Source: Paenibacillus vietnamensis
GTDB taxonomy: Bacteria; Bacillota; Bacilli; Paenibacillales; Paenibacillaceae
Assembly (NCBI RefSeq): GCF_020169515.1
Contig: NZ_JAHMHW010000014.1
Location: 1-64,000 of the forward strand
DNA: 64,000 nucleotides
Direction: 5' to 3'
Shown piece by piece: positions 52,707 to 62,514 of this stretch. Each line of letters begins with the position of its first letter. Within the stretch, counting starts at the first letter, position 1. The notes under the pieces are model-generated. The model saw only the letters and a program-made list of their open reading frames with translations. It had not been told where the DNA came from and did not search any database. The translations under genes and the position numbers were made by a program.

Positions 52707-54074
52707 ATGATAGAGGGCAATGCGGCATACCTGGATAGTCAGCAGCGCCGGGAATCGAATGCCCGCACGTATCCGCGCAAGCTGCCGATCGCCATTGCGG
52801 AAGCGCGGGGCGTGCAGGTGATAGACGCAGACGGACGAGCCTATTACGACTGTCTAGCGGGAGCGGGGACGCTTGCGCTTGGGCATAATCACCCGGTCGT
52901 CATAGAGGCCATAAAAGGCGTTTTGGACTCCGGCCTTCCGCTGCACACGCTGGATCTGACAACGCCGGTGAAGGAGCGGTTCGTCGATGAGCTATTCGGG
53001 GCGCTGCCGGCGGATTTTGCGCGGAAGGCGCGGATCCAGTTTTGCGGCCCGACGGGAGCCGATGCGGTAGAGGCGTCGGTCAAGCTGGTCAAGACGGCAA
53101 CGGGACGCAGCGGGATGATGTCCTATCATGGCGGCTACCACGGCATGAGCGCCGGAGCGCTTAGTCTGACGGGCAATCTGCATCCCAAACGCCAAATTGG
53201 CGCTTTGATGCCGGGCACGCATTTTTTGCCTTATCCGTACGAGTACCGCTGCCCCTTCGGAGTTGGAGGGGAGCAAGGTCATCAGATCGGCAGCCGATAT
53301 ATCGAGCATTTGCTGGACGATCCGGAAAGCGGCGTTCTGCCGCCTGCCGGGATGATCATGGAAATGGTGCAGGGAGAGGGAGGCGTCATACCGGCGCCCG
53401 ACGCTTGGGCAAGGGAGATTAGACGGATTACGGCATCCAAAGAGATTCCGCTCATCATCGACGAAGTGCAGGCGGGAATCGGACGGACCGGGCGCATGTT
53501 CGCCTTTGAGCATTCGGGCATTACGCCGGATGTCATCGTCATCTCAAAAGCGATAGGGGGAAGCCTTCCGCTGTCAGTTATTGTGTATCGCGAGGAGCTT
53601 GACCGCTGGGAGCCGGGAGCTCATGCGGGCACGTTCCGCGGCAATCAGCTGGCGATGGCGGCGGGCACGGCTACCCTGCAGTATATCAAGGAGCAGCGGC
53701 TTATCGAGCATGCGGACCGGATGGGCCAGCGGCTCATGCAGCATTTGGAGCAAACACGGACAGCGGTTAGATGCATCGGGCAAGTGAGAGGCAAAGGGCT
53801 GATGATCGGTGCGGAGATTGTCGATTGCGAGCAGCCGACGGACAGGCTGGGGAGCTATCCGGCGAACGGAAATCTGGCCCGGGAAATTCAGCGCCAATGC
53901 TTCGAGCGGGGCCTGATCCTGGAGCTTGGCGGCCGTCACGGCAGCGTCGTTCGTTTTCTGCCTCCGCTCATTATCACGGATGCGGAGATTGACCGGGTCG
54001 CCGAAATCTTCCATGAGGCGGTTTTGTCGGCCGAGCGACACAGCCTTGGTCGTCAGGAGATGCTGCTGGGATGA
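52707..54074 (+). CDS. Diaminobutyrate-2-oxoglutarate aminotransferase (RhbA-like)
   Basis: A 455-residue class III PLP aminotransferase that makes L-2,4-diaminobutyrate from aspartate semialdehyde with glutamate as amino donor. Visible are GAGTLALGHNHPVVIEA, FCGPTGADAVEASVKL, YHGGYHGMSAGALSLTGN, the LIIDEVQAGIGRTG motif and the PLP lysine Lys281 in SKAIGG. It is the first gene of the operon, followed by a diaminobutyrate decarboxylase overlapping by four bases (ATGA). The pair supplies 1,3-diaminopropane, as in rhizobactin 1021 (RhbA/RhbB) and schizokinen pathways. Confidence 0.92.
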   Translation: MIEGNAAYLDSQQRRESNARTYPRKLPIAIAEARGVQVIDADGRAYYDCLAGAGTLALGHNHPVVIEAIKGVLDSGLPLHTLDLTTPVKERFVDELFGALPADFARKARIQFCGPTGADAVEASVKLVKTATGRSGMMSYHGGYHGMSAGALSLTGNLHPKRQIGALMPGTHFLPYPYEYRCPFGVGGEQGHQIGSRYIEHLLDDPESGVLPPAGMIMEMVQGEGGVIPAPDAWAREIRRITASKEIPLIIDEVQAGIGRTGRMFAFEHSGITPDVIVISKAIGGSLPLSVIVYREELDRWEPGAHAGTFRGNQLAMAAGTATLQYIKEQRLIEHADRMGQRLMQHLEQTRTAVRCIGQVRGKGLMIGAEIVDCEQPTDRLGSYPANGNLAREIQRQCFERGLILELGGRHGSVVRFLPPLIITDAEIDRVAEIFHEAVLSAERHSLGRQEMLLG

Positions 54075-55591
54075 GTAACGCGTTTACGACAGATTTTTTG
54101 CATCCATCCCCGGAGAGCCAGGCAGCCTTCCGTAACCGGATGAGCGAGGCCATAGCGATTCTGCTCCGGGATTTCGCAAGTGCAGGCCGGCCGTACAGCG
54201 GAGCTCAGCCGGGCGAGCTGGCGCAAGCCTTCCGGCAGCGGCCGATTTGCCCGGAGCAGGGCGTGGATATGCAGGAGCTGCTGGATTTTGTCGGGACCGG
54301 GATTTTGAAACATTCGGCCGTCGTCCATCACCCGGCGTGCATGGCGCATCTTCACTGTCCGCCGCTTCAGGCGTCGGTCGTGGCGGAGACGCTGCTGTCG
54401 GCGGCAAATCCATCCATGGATTCCTGGGATCAAAGCATGTCGGCCACGATGGTGGAGCAGGAAGTAATCAAGTGGCTGTTCGGGCTGTTCGGATATGCCG
54501 GCGGCGAAGGTGACGGCGTGTTTACAAGCGGGGGAACGCAGTCCAATTTCATGGGGCTGCTGCTCGCCAGAGATCATTACTGCTTTGAGCGGTGGGGCTG
54601 GAACGTGCAGCAGCAGGGCTTGCCGCCGCAGTCGGACCGGCTGCGGGTGCTTTGCTCGGAGGCGGCGCATTTTACGGTCAGGCAGTCAGCCGCCATATTG
54701 GGGCTTGGACAGCAGTCCGTGGTCGCGATTCCGACTGACTCGCATGGGCAAATGCGGTGCGATCTGCTGGAGAGCGCCATTACGAGATTAAAACAGGACG
54801 GCTTGCTCCCGTTCGCGCTTGTAGCGACAGCCGGCACGACGGACTTCGGCAGCATCGATCCGCTTCCGGAGCTGGGGGATGCGGCCCGCAGACACGGCCT
54901 ATGGCTACATACCGATGCGGCTTATGGCGGCGCGCTTGCGCTGAGCGACCGGCATGCGGGCTTGCTGCAGGGTATCGCCTTGTCGGATTCGATCACCGTC
55001 GATTTCCACAAGCTGTTTTATCAGCCGATCAGCTGCGGCGCTTTTCTGCTGCGGAACCGGCAGCATTACCGCTACTTGCGGCTCCATGCGGATTATCTCA
55101 ATCCCATTGAAGACGACTTGGCCGGGGTGCCTAATCTGGTAGGCAAGTCGATTCAAACGACGAGACGGTTCGACGCGCTTAAGCTGTACATGTCGCTGCA
55201 GCATATCGGGCACGAACGGTTTGCCGCGATGATCGATCATACAATGCAGCTGGCGGAGGAAACGGCGGAGCTGATCAAGCGGACGGAGGAGCTGGAATTG
55301 GCGGCGGAGCCGACCATTAACGCGGTTGTTTTCCGTTATGTGCCCTCCACTGGCGAAGGCCGGGCGGACGAGCTGAATCAACGCATCCGCGACCGGCTGC
55401 TTGACGGCGGCATCGCAGTGGTTGCACGGACGAAAGCCGGAGGGAAGGCTTTCCTGAAATTTACGCTGCTCAATCCGCTCGCGACTGTACGGGATACGGG
55501 CGATATTTTGCGGCAGATCATACGAATCGGCAAGGAATTGGAACAACAAATTGTAACGGAGCAAAATGCTCGGAAAGGGGCTTCAACATGA
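54071..55591 (+). CDS. L-2,4-diaminobutyrate decarboxylase (RhbB-like)
   Basis: A 506-residue group II PLP decarboxylase converting diaminobutyrate to 1,3-diaminopropane. Motifs are FTSGGTQSNFMGLLLARD, LHTDAAYGGALALSD and the PLP lysine Lys314 in S-I-T-V-D-F-H-K-L-F-Y-Q. Glutamate, aromatic-acid and diaminobutyrate decarboxylases share this fold; the aminotransferase upstream makes diaminobutyrate the likely substrate. It overlaps both neighbours by four bases, so translation is coupled. Confidence 0.9.
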   Translation: MSNAFTTDFLHPSPESQAAFRNRMSEAIAILLRDFASAGRPYSGAQPGELAQAFRQRPICPEQGVDMQELLDFVGTGILKHSAVVHHPACMAHLHCPPLQASVVAETLLSAANPSMDSWDQSMSATMVEQEVIKWLFGLFGYAGGEGDGVFTSGGTQSNFMGLLLARDHYCFERWGWNVQQQGLPPQSDRLRVLCSEAAHFTVRQSAAILGLGQQSVVAIPTDSHGQMRCDLLESAITRLKQDGLLPFALVATAGTTDFGSIDPLPELGDAARRHGLWLHTDAAYGGALALSDRHAGLLQGIALSDSITVDFHKLFYQPISCGAFLLRNRQHYRYLRLHADYLNPIEDDLAGVPNLVGKSIQTTRRFDALKLYMSLQHIGHERFAAMIDHTMQLAEETAELIKRTEELELAAEPTINAVVFRYVPSTGEGRADELNQRIRDRLLDGGIAVVARTKAGGKAFLKFTLLNPLATVRDTGDILRQIIRIGKELEQQIVTEQNARKGAST

Positions 55592-57429
55592 TCCGTGAAC
55601 AAACGCTGGAGCATACGGAAACGGTAATCGAGAAAGGGGGAGCTTCGCATACGGTTGCGGCAAGAGCTACGCTGCAAAGCTTGCTGAACGCTTTTTTGCG
55701 GGAGACGGGACTTGGGGAGTGGCATGCTACCGAAGCCGGCTGGGAGCTGCATGTTCCGCTGGCGGGACAAGCGGGAACCCTGCTTGTTTCGGTGAAGCAT
55801 AAGTCGGCGACGGGCCGGCATCTGTTTCATTTCCCGATGCACTGGAACGGCGGCGAAGGCCGCGGAGCTGCCATCGGGAGCGAGGAGTCGATCGCGGAGA
55901 AGCTTGTCCTGGAGCTGGGACGGCTGGTCAAGGACGGGACGCCGGAGCGGACGGAGGAGCTGCTGCTTCGCATCAAGGAGAGTCGCTCCCGCATTGAGCA
56001 ATTCGTTGCGGCGCGTCAAGCGGACCGCGAGCAGCTGTACGGCTTTGACGGGGATTTCCTGTCCGCCGAGCAGTCGCTGCTGTTCGGGCATTTGCTTCAT
56101 CCGACTCCCAAAAGCCGGGAAGGGGTGCCCGAGCATTTGCAGTCCGTTTATTCTCCGGAGCTTAAAGGGCAGTTCCAGCTGCATTACTTCCGGGCGCACC
56201 GCTCGATCGTGCTTGAGGATTCCTCGCTTGACGGGATAACGGCTACGGAATGGATTAAGTCGGAGCTGAGACATGCCGCCCAAGCAGAGCCGCATCTTGC
56301 ATCCGAATATACCGAAGCCGACAATTATACACTTATTCCTCTCCACCCGCTGCAGGCGGCGGAGGTGCTTGCCAAGCCGCAGGTACAGAAGCTGCTCGAA
56401 GCAGGCTTGCTTCAGGATTTGGGTCCAATGGGCCGGGAATTCGCAGCAACCTCTTCCTTCCGTACGGTATATCATTCAGAATCGCCGTGGATGGCCAAGG
56501 GCTCGGTGCCGGTCCGGATTACAAACTCGCTGCGGGTGAACAAGCACAAGGAGCTGGAGCGGGGCGTGGAGGTTTCCCGTCTTTTGAAAACGAGCATCGG
56601 TGAGGTATCGACCCGTTATCCGGCGTTTGCCATCGTGCAGGATCCGGCATTCGTGTCGGTTGCGCTCGAAGGCGAAGAGGAATCGGGCTTTGAGGTTGTG
56701 CTGCGCGCCAATCCGTTTCAGGGTGAAAAAGCGAATCAAGCATCGCTTGTCGCATCGCTCGTTCAGGATCCGATACCGGGCTCCGAGTCGCGCCTTGGCA
56801 CCATCGTCCGCATCTTGGCGGAACGGGAGGGACGCACGACGGAGGCGGTCAGCCTCGACTGGTTCCGCCGCTATTTGGACATGTCGCTGAAGCCGATGGT
56901 CTGGCTCTATCTGACGCACGGCATCGCGCTCGAGGCGCATCAGCAGAACAGCGTCGTTCAGCTGAGCGGGGGTTATCCGGAGCGGTACTATTACCGCGAC
57001 AATCAAGGCTATTATTTCTGCAATTCCTTGCTGGAGCATTTGAACGCAGAGCTGCCGGGCATCGGCGTCAAAAGCCAGACGTTCTGCGACGACTCGATCG
57101 CTGACGAGCGTTTCCGCTATTATCTCATTTTTAATCATATGTTCGGGCTGATTAACGGCTTCGGCACGGCAGGGCTGGCGGACGAAAGGCTGCTGCTGCA
57201 AGAGCTGCGCTCGGCGCTGGAAAGCTTCCTTCCGCTCAACCGCGAGCCTTCCGTTTTCCTCGAAAGCTTGCTGACCGAAGAAAAGCTGCCTTGCAAAGCG
57301 AACCTGCTTACCCGCCTGTACGACTTGGACGAGCTGGTCGGCTCGCTGGAAAACCAGTCGGTGTACGTGACGGTAGACAATCCGCTTGTCGTGGAGGTGC
57401 AGGAGCATGCCGGGCGTCACGATTCGTAA
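55588..57429 (+). CDS. IucA/IucC-family NIS synthetase, first copy (RhbC-like)
   Basis: A 613-residue ATP-dependent synthetase that condenses a carboxylate, usually citrate, with an amine or hydroxyamine. Family features include the N-terminal helical part, HPLHPLQ-type motif (L-I-P-L-H-P-L-Q near residue 248), KGSVPVRITNSLRVNK in the ATP-binding region, GIALEAHQQN and the C-terminal FhuF-like tail. It follows the decarboxylase with an ATGA overlap. In the rhizobactin operon the equivalent enzyme adds the first diaminopropane-derived arm to citrate. Confidence 0.92.
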   Translation: MIREQTLEHTETVIEKGGASHTVAARATLQSLLNAFLRETGLGEWHATEAGWELHVPLAGQAGTLLVSVKHKSATGRHLFHFPMHWNGGEGRGAAIGSEESIAEKLVLELGRLVKDGTPERTEELLLRIKESRSRIEQFVAARQADREQLYGFDGDFLSAEQSLLFGHLLHPTPKSREGVPEHLQSVYSPELKGQFQLHYFRAHRSIVLEDSSLDGITATEWIKSELRHAAQAEPHLASEYTEADNYTLIPLHPLQAAEVLAKPQVQKLLEAGLLQDLGPMGREFAATSSFRTVYHSESPWMAKGSVPVRITNSLRVNKHKELERGVEVSRLLKTSIGEVSTRYPAFAIVQDPAFVSVALEGEEESGFEVVLRANPFQGEKANQASLVASLVQDPIPGSESRLGTIVRILAEREGRTTEAVSLDWFRRYLDMSLKPMVWLYLTHGIALEAHQQNSVVQLSGGYPERYYYRDNQGYYFCNSLLEHLNAELPGIGVKSQTFCDDSIADERFRYYLIFNHMFGLINGFGTAGLADERLLLQELRSALESFLPLNREPSVFLESLLTEEKLPCKANLLTRLYDLDELVGSLENQSVYVTVDNPLVVEVQEHAGRHDS

Positions 57430-58036
57430 TGTGCGGCAGCTGTTCGAGGCTCCAGGGCTGGCATCCTTCAAGGATCCGACCATAGGCAAAACGATTTCCT
57501 TCCGTCCGGTGACGATGAAGGACGATTTGCTGCGGCTGCATGCCTGGCATCAGGAGCCGCACGTCGTACCGTTCTGGCAGCTTAACCTTCCGCTGGACGC
57601 TTACCGCAGCCATTTGGAACGGTTCTTGGCCGACACGCATCATACGTTATGCATGGGCGAGCTGGACGGCGTCCCCATGAGCTATTTCGAATCGTATTGG
57701 TCGGAATCGGACATTATCGGCCGCTATTACGACGTGGAGGAAGGGGACCAGGGGGTTCATCTGCTGATCGGTCCGCCGGAGTATCTTGGGCAGGGCTATG
57801 CGCAGCCGCTGCTGATGGCGCTGATGCGAGTACAGTTCCTGCATGAGGAAACGAGACGGATTGTTGCAGAGCCGGATATCCGGAATGCGAAGATGCGCCA
57901 TATTTTCGAAAAATGCGGCTTCCGCTTTCAGCGCGAGGTTCATTTGCCGGACAAGACGGCGGCCTTGATGCTGTGCGAGCGAGAAACGTTTGAAGCATTG
58001 GATAGAGAGAGGGAGAAGACGAATGTCGAAGTATGA
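57407..58036 (+). CDS. Siderophore N-acyltransferase, GNAT fold (RhbD/IucB-like)
   Basis: A 209-residue enzyme that acylates the hydroxylated amine with an acyl-CoA, usually acetyl-CoA, to form a hydroxamate. The domain matches the AlcB/IucB type (LLRLHAWHQEPHVVPFW at the start, LIGPPEYLGQGYAQPLL for CoA binding, and V-A-E-P-D-I-R-N-A-K-M-R-H-I-F-E-K-C-G-F). ATG 57407 is chosen because GTGGAGG lies nine bases ahead; it overlaps the synthetase gene by 23 bases. The N-hydroxylase gene follows, as in rhbD-rhbE. Confidence 0.9.
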   Translation: MPGVTIRNVRQLFEAPGLASFKDPTIGKTISFRPVTMKDDLLRLHAWHQEPHVVPFWQLNLPLDAYRSHLERFLADTHHTLCMGELDGVPMSYFESYWSESDIIGRYYDVEEGDQGVHLLIGPPEYLGQGYAQPLLMALMRVQFLHEETRRIVAEPDIRNAKMRHIFEKCGFRFQREVHLPDKTAALMLCERETFEALDREREKTNVEV

Positions 58037-59366
58037 CGCCGCTGCCGGTGTCCCGGAAACGCTTGACGTGCTGGGAGTCGGGATCGGCCCGTTTAATCTG
58101 GGGCTTGCCGCACTGCTGGAACGCGTTCCGGAGATGGAAGCTGTTTTTCTCGAACGCAAGCCGCGGTTCGACTGGCATGCCGGGATGATGATCGAGGGTA
58201 CGACGCTTCAGGTACCGTTTTTTGCGGATCTGGTGACGATGGCCGACCCGACGCATCCGCTCAGCTTTTTAAACTATTTGCACGAGCATGGCAGGCTTTA
58301 TCATTTTTACTTTTTGGAAAAGTTTCATATTCCGCGGAGCGAGTACAACCATTACTGCCAGTGGGCGGCCGAAAGGCTGGCCTCCTGCCGCTTCGGCTGG
58401 GAGGCAGCCGACGTACGGCTGGAGGAAGACCGCACTGGAGCGCGGTTCGCGGTAGAAGCACGGGAGCCGGGGACAGGGCGAACGCTCCGGTGTTACAGCC
58501 GTCATCTGGTGCTCGGCGTCGGCAGCCGTCCGCGTATTCCCGAACGGCTCAGAACGCCGGTCGGGGCCAATGTGTTCCACTCGGCCGATTATTTGCCGAA
58601 CAGGGAACGCTGCCTGAAGGCCCGCTCGGTGACGGTGGTCGGCTCCGGGCAGAGCGCGGCGGAAATTGCGCTGGATCTGCTGAAATCACAGCAGGAGCAC
58701 GGCTATCGGCTGGACTGGTTTACGCGGTCGGCGGGATTTTTTCCGATGGAATATTCGAAGCTGGGACTCGAGCATTTTTCACCCGATTATACGCGCTACT
58801 TCTACGGGCTGCCGCAGGAGAGCAAGGACGAAATTCGTGCCGGGCAAAACCTGCTGTACAAAGGGATCAGCGCGCGGACGATTGCCGATATTTACGACGC
58901 CTTGTACGATGCCGGAGCTGGCGGGGCGGAAAACCTACGCGTGCGGCTGATGGCCTGCACGGAAGTGGAGCGGCTAATCCCGACCGGGGACGGGGGCGAA
59001 GAGTTCCGTCTGCAATGCCGGCAGCTGCAGCAGGATGCCGCGTTTGAGCATGACAGCGATATCGTTATTTTGGCGACCGGCTACGAGCAGGCTGAACCGG
59101 CTTGCCTAAGTGCGCTCGAGCCTTACATCCAAAGGGATGCCAAGGGGCGATATGACATTACCGGAGATTACGAGCTGAAGCTGCGTACCGGCGGGAACAA
59201 CCGCATTTATATTCAGAACGGCGAGCTGCATACGCATGGCGTCGGCGCTCCCGATCTCGGCCTCGGCGCCCACCGGAACAGCGTCATTATTAACCGGCTT
59301 GCGGGCCGCGAGGTGTATCCGGTCAGGGAAAAGAACATCTTTCAGCAGTTCGGAGCAGGCCTATGA
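58023..59366 (+). CDS. Lysine/ornithine-type N-hydroxylase (1,3-diaminopropane N-monooxygenase, RhbE-like)
   Basis: A 447-residue FAD- and NADPH-dependent amine N-hydroxylase. It has the FAD site LGVGIGPFNLGLAALLE, the substrate-side W-H-x-G-M segment (FDWHAGMMIEGTTLQVPF), the NADPH site VVGSGQSAAEIALDLL and the C-terminal ATGYE motif. By context the substrate is 1,3-diaminopropane, giving the N-hydroxy amine acylated by the preceding enzyme. ATG 58023 lies behind GGGAGAAG and overlaps the upstream gene by 14 bases. Confidence 0.92.
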   Translation: MSKYDAAAGVPETLDVLGVGIGPFNLGLAALLERVPEMEAVFLERKPRFDWHAGMMIEGTTLQVPFFADLVTMADPTHPLSFLNYLHEHGRLYHFYFLEKFHIPRSEYNHYCQWAAERLASCRFGWEAADVRLEEDRTGARFAVEAREPGTGRTLRCYSRHLVLGVGSRPRIPERLRTPVGANVFHSADYLPNRERCLKARSVTVVGSGQSAAEIALDLLKSQQEHGYRLDWFTRSAGFFPMEYSKLGLEHFSPDYTRYFYGLPQESKDEIRAGQNLLYKGISARTIADIYDALYDAGAGGAENLRVRLMACTEVERLIPTGDGGEEFRLQCRQLQQDAAFEHDSDIVILATGYEQAEPACLSALEPYIQRDAKGRYDITGDYELKLRTGGNNRIYIQNGELHTHGVGAPDLGLGAHRNSVIINRLAGREVYPVREKNIFQQFGAGL

Positions 59367-60601
59367 TACAGGCTGGCGGAACCCCGGCGCTGCGGTCCAA
59401 AGGCCGCATGCAGGCTGCTCTTCTGGGCTGCGTCTTTCTTGGCCTGTTCACGGAAATGCTGCTTTCGCCGTATTACACGCAGTTTTTCAGCCAGGTGTTT
59501 GGGATCGAGGATTACAGCTATACCGGCTTTTATTTGTTTGTTTGCCGGTTGACCGTCGTGCTTTGCTCCCCGGTCTGGGGCTGGCTCGCCCGTAAGGCGG
59601 AGGCGAAGCGTCTGCTGCTGGCCGGGCAGGCCGGCACGGCGCTCGCGACGGCTTTGCTGGCTTCGGCGGGCAGCGCGACGGAGTTTATCGTACTGACGGT
59701 GCTGCTGCTGCTGTTCAAAAGCAGCTACATGCTCATCTATCCGATCGTCATGGAGCTGGGCGATCAAGGCGGCCGGGCGGGCTCGGCGGCCAAATTCCAT
59801 GCCGTGCACCATACCGCCATCCTGCTGGCGTCGCTCGCCGGAGCCCATATGCTCACAATGGAGAAGCCTTTAACGCTGTTTTACGGGGCAGCGGCAGCGG
59901 ACGTCGTACAGCTGCTTGTATGCATCGCGGTGCTCCGGGGCTGGAAGTCCGGGCTGGAGCCCGGAGGAGAGCCTGCGCAGCCGAAGAGCACGCTCGGCAA
60001 ACCATTGCTGAGTCGTTATGTCCTTACGCTGGGCATGCTGTTTTTCTCGTTGACGGTAGCAAACCAGATCGTCCGGCCGTTTTTCACTCCTTACGCAGAG
60101 GAGGCCTTCCGGCTGACTACGGATATTGCGGGGCTGTTATATCTGCTGCCTCACGCTTTTGCTTTGCTGCTTCTGCCCGTCCTTGGACGGATATGCAGGC
60201 CTGGCCGGCTGCATACGGTCTACCTGTCGGGCGTCGGAGCGATGGCAGCGGGTTTAATGCTGCAGGCTTTGACGGACGGCGTTGCCGGCCTGATCATCGG
60301 GCGGATGCTGTACGGCATGTTTCTGGCCATTACGATGGCAGTGCTTGACGTCATTTTGTTCGAAAAGGAACAAGGAGCGAAGGCGGCGCTGGTGTTCAGC
60401 GTTATGGTATCGTTCCAGACGGCGGGAGAGCTGCTGTCTCCGCTGATCGCCTCATTCCTGTCTATCCGGGCCGGACTTGGTGCGCCTCTGCTGGCCGCCT
60501 CCATGCTGTGCCTGGTTAACGGCCTGTTGTTCAAATGGTCCCACATCTACAAAGCGCCGAAGGAGGCAACAAAATGGAACCTGTCTGGCAGCAAGATTTG
60601 A
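59363..60601 (+). CDS. MFS transporter, probable siderophore exporter
   Basis: A 412-residue major facilitator with about 12 predicted helices and no ATPase motif. It overlaps the hydroxylase gene by four bases (ATGA) and the second synthetase gene by 28 bases, so it is embedded in the biosynthetic operon. Export of the finished siderophore is the simplest role. An uptake role is less likely in a Gram-positive cell, where ABC importers usually serve; none is visible before the window ends. Confidence 0.85.
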   Translation: MIQAGGTPALRSKGRMQAALLGCVFLGLFTEMLLSPYYTQFFSQVFGIEDYSYTGFYLFVCRLTVVLCSPVWGWLARKAEAKRLLLAGQAGTALATALLASAGSATEFIVLTVLLLLFKSSYMLIYPIVMELGDQGGRAGSAAKFHAVHHTAILLASLAGAHMLTMEKPLTLFYGAAAADVVQLLVCIAVLRGWKSGLEPGGEPAQPKSTLGKPLLSRYVLTLGMLFFSLTVANQIVRPFFTPYAEEAFRLTTDIAGLLYLLPHAFALLLLPVLGRICRPGRLHTVYLSGVGAMAAGLMLQALTDGVAGLIIGRMLYGMFLAITMAVLDVILFEKEQGAKAALVFSVMVSFQTAGELLSPLIASFLSIRAGLGAPLLAASMLCLVNGLLFKWSHIYKAPKEATKWNLSGSKI

Positions 60602-62514
60602 TGGCCGCCCGCGCTATGCAATCGGAGGCCGGCCTGCGGGTGCGCCGGAGAATTTTCCGGCAGCTGGCCGAATCGGTCCTATATGAGGGCATCGTGACGC
60701 CGCAGACGGAAACGGATGGACAAAATACGATATTCAGTCTGCAAGGAAGGGATGCCGAAGGCCGCAGGGTTATCTACCGGTGCATCGGCCGCAGGAGGCT
60801 GACCTTTGGAAGAATCCGGTTACTCGCTGACTTCCCGATTATACGAATAGATGATGAGAGTGAGGCGGAGGCTTCTTCGCTCCGGCAGTTCGTCTGGGAG
60901 GCGCTGAATGTCCCGGGCGCCGATCCGGCCAAGCTGGCCGCGTTTGCGGAGGAGCTGGAGCAGACCTTTTTGAAGGATGCCGTCGCCCAATATGCTCGCG
61001 CTCAGAACGGTGCTGTTCTTCGGGGGCTTGGCGGGGATGAGCTGGAATCGGCCGTCATGGACGGCCACCGCTACCACCCGAGCTACAAATCGCGGATCGG
61101 ATTCGATCATGCCGACCATCTCGCCTACGGCCCGGAATTTGCCCGGGACTTGACGCCTTTGTGGCTGGCCGTCCATAAGGAGGACAGTCGGGCGGCCGTG
61201 CTGCCGGACATGACGCTGGATGGCTATATGTCCGGGGAGCTTGGCGCCGAAGGCGTGCAGGCGCTGCACGATGTTTTGCGGGGCGAGGGATGCGACCCGG
61301 CCGATTACTTGCTGCTGCCCGTGCATCCCTGGCAATGGCGCCGGGCGATCGCACCGGCATGCGCCGAGGAGCTGCGCTTGAAGCGCATCGTCATGCTCGG
61401 GGCCGCGACTGACGTTTATCGCGCCCAGCAGTCGATCCGCACGCTGGCCAACCGGACGGAGCCGCGCAAGGCGTATATGAAGCTGTCGATGAATTTGCTC
61501 AACACGTCGAGCTCCCGGCAGCTGCTGCCGCACTATACAGTCACGGCGCCGGTGCTGTCCGCCTGGCTGCAGGCTTTGGTGGACGGGGACCCTTATTTGA
61601 AGGAGGAGGCGGGGCTGATTCTGCTGCGCGAAGCGGCGGCTGTGACGTATGATCCGCCTGTACATCGCGAAAGACAGGAGAAACCGTTAAGCCAGCACCA
61701 CCATCCGCATCCGTCAGACGGCAGTAAAGCAGGCTCGGGGCACAAGCCCGTCCCCGCCAAGCACCCGCTGTATGCGGCGGCAGGCTGCATTTGGCGGGAG
61801 AGCGTGCATCGTTATTTGCGGCAGAGCGAGGAAACGACACCGTTCTACGCTTTGTTTGCCGAAGAGCTGGACGGCACGCCGTTTATCGATCCATGGCTGC
61901 AGACCTATGGCATCGAGCCTTGGCTGAGCCGGCTATTAGAGAAATGCGTGCTGCCCGTTGCCCATATGGCCGCCGTTCACGGCGTCGCTTTGGAAGCCCA
62001 CGCTCAAAATATGGTGATGGTGCACCGGAACGGGCTGCCCGAGCGGCTGGCACTCAAGGATTTTCACGAGGATGTGCTGTACTGCCGTTCTTTTCTCGGG
62101 CAGCCGGAGCTGTGTCCGGATTTGCCGCTTGTTCACGAGCTTTACGAGCTTCAGGAGGAGCGGGCAAATTTCGAGGCCGAAAGCGTCCACCCGCTGCGTT
62201 ATTTGACATTGGGGGCGCTGCTGTTCGTTAATCTCGGAGAGCTCGCGATGCTGCTGGAGGACAAGTACGGCTTTGAGGAAGAACGGTTTTGGCGGTTAAC
62301 GTCCGAATGCATACATAGTCATCAAGAAAGGAACGGACAATGGAAAGCACGGTTTGAAGCTTTGGATTTGTTCGCCCCGACGACCCGGGTGGAGCAGCTG
62401 ACCTACAAACGGCTGGCCGCACAGACAAAAGGTTTGTCGCATGAGGTGCCCAATCCTTTGTCGGCCTTCCATCCGAACCGAACGCTTAAGAGCAGAGAGG
62501 AGATCCGCTTGTGA
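60574..62514 (+). CDS. IucA/IucC-family NIS synthetase, second copy (RhbF/AsbB-like), with His-rich insert
   Basis: A 646-residue second NRPS-independent siderophore synthetase. Family motifs include DGHRYHPSYKSRIGFD, LLPVHPWQWRRAIAPACAEE, the AYMKLSMNLLNTSSSRQL ATP site, AAVHGVALEAHAQNMVMVHR and LKDFHEDVLYC. ATG 60574 follows GAAGGAGG. Around residues 366-400 there is a His/Pro/Ser/Gly-rich insert (QHHHPHPSDGSKAGSG) that looks like a surface loop. It is followed, with a four-base overlap, by an AMP ligase and an ACP, the arrangement of asbB-asbC-asbD in petrobactin operons. It probably adds the second arm to the citrate intermediate. Confidence 0.92.
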   Translation: MEPVWQQDLMAARAMQSEAGLRVRRRIFRQLAESVLYEGIVTPQTETDGQNTIFSLQGRDAEGRRVIYRCIGRRRLTFGRIRLLADFPIIRIDDESEAEASSLRQFVWEALNVPGADPAKLAAFAEELEQTFLKDAVAQYARAQNGAVLRGLGGDELESAVMDGHRYHPSYKSRIGFDHADHLAYGPEFARDLTPLWLAVHKEDSRAAVLPDMTLDGYMSGELGAEGVQALHDVLRGEGCDPADYLLLPVHPWQWRRAIAPACAEELRLKRIVMLGAATDVYRAQQSIRTLANRTEPRKAYMKLSMNLLNTSSSRQLLPHYTVTAPVLSAWLQALVDGDPYLKEEAGLILLREAAAVTYDPPVHRERQEKPLSQHHHPHPSDGSKAGSGHKPVPAKHPLYAAAGCIWRESVHRYLRQSEETTPFYALFAEELDGTPFIDPWLQTYGIEPWLSRLLEKCVLPVAHMAAVHGVALEAHAQNMVMVHRNGLPERLALKDFHEDVLYCRSFLGQPELCPDLPLVHELYELQEERANFEAESVHPLRYLTLGALLFVNLGELAMLLEDKYGFEEERFWRLTSECIHSHQERNGQWKARFEALDLFAPTTRVEQLTYKRLAAQTKGLSHEVPNPLSAFHPNRTLKSREEIRL

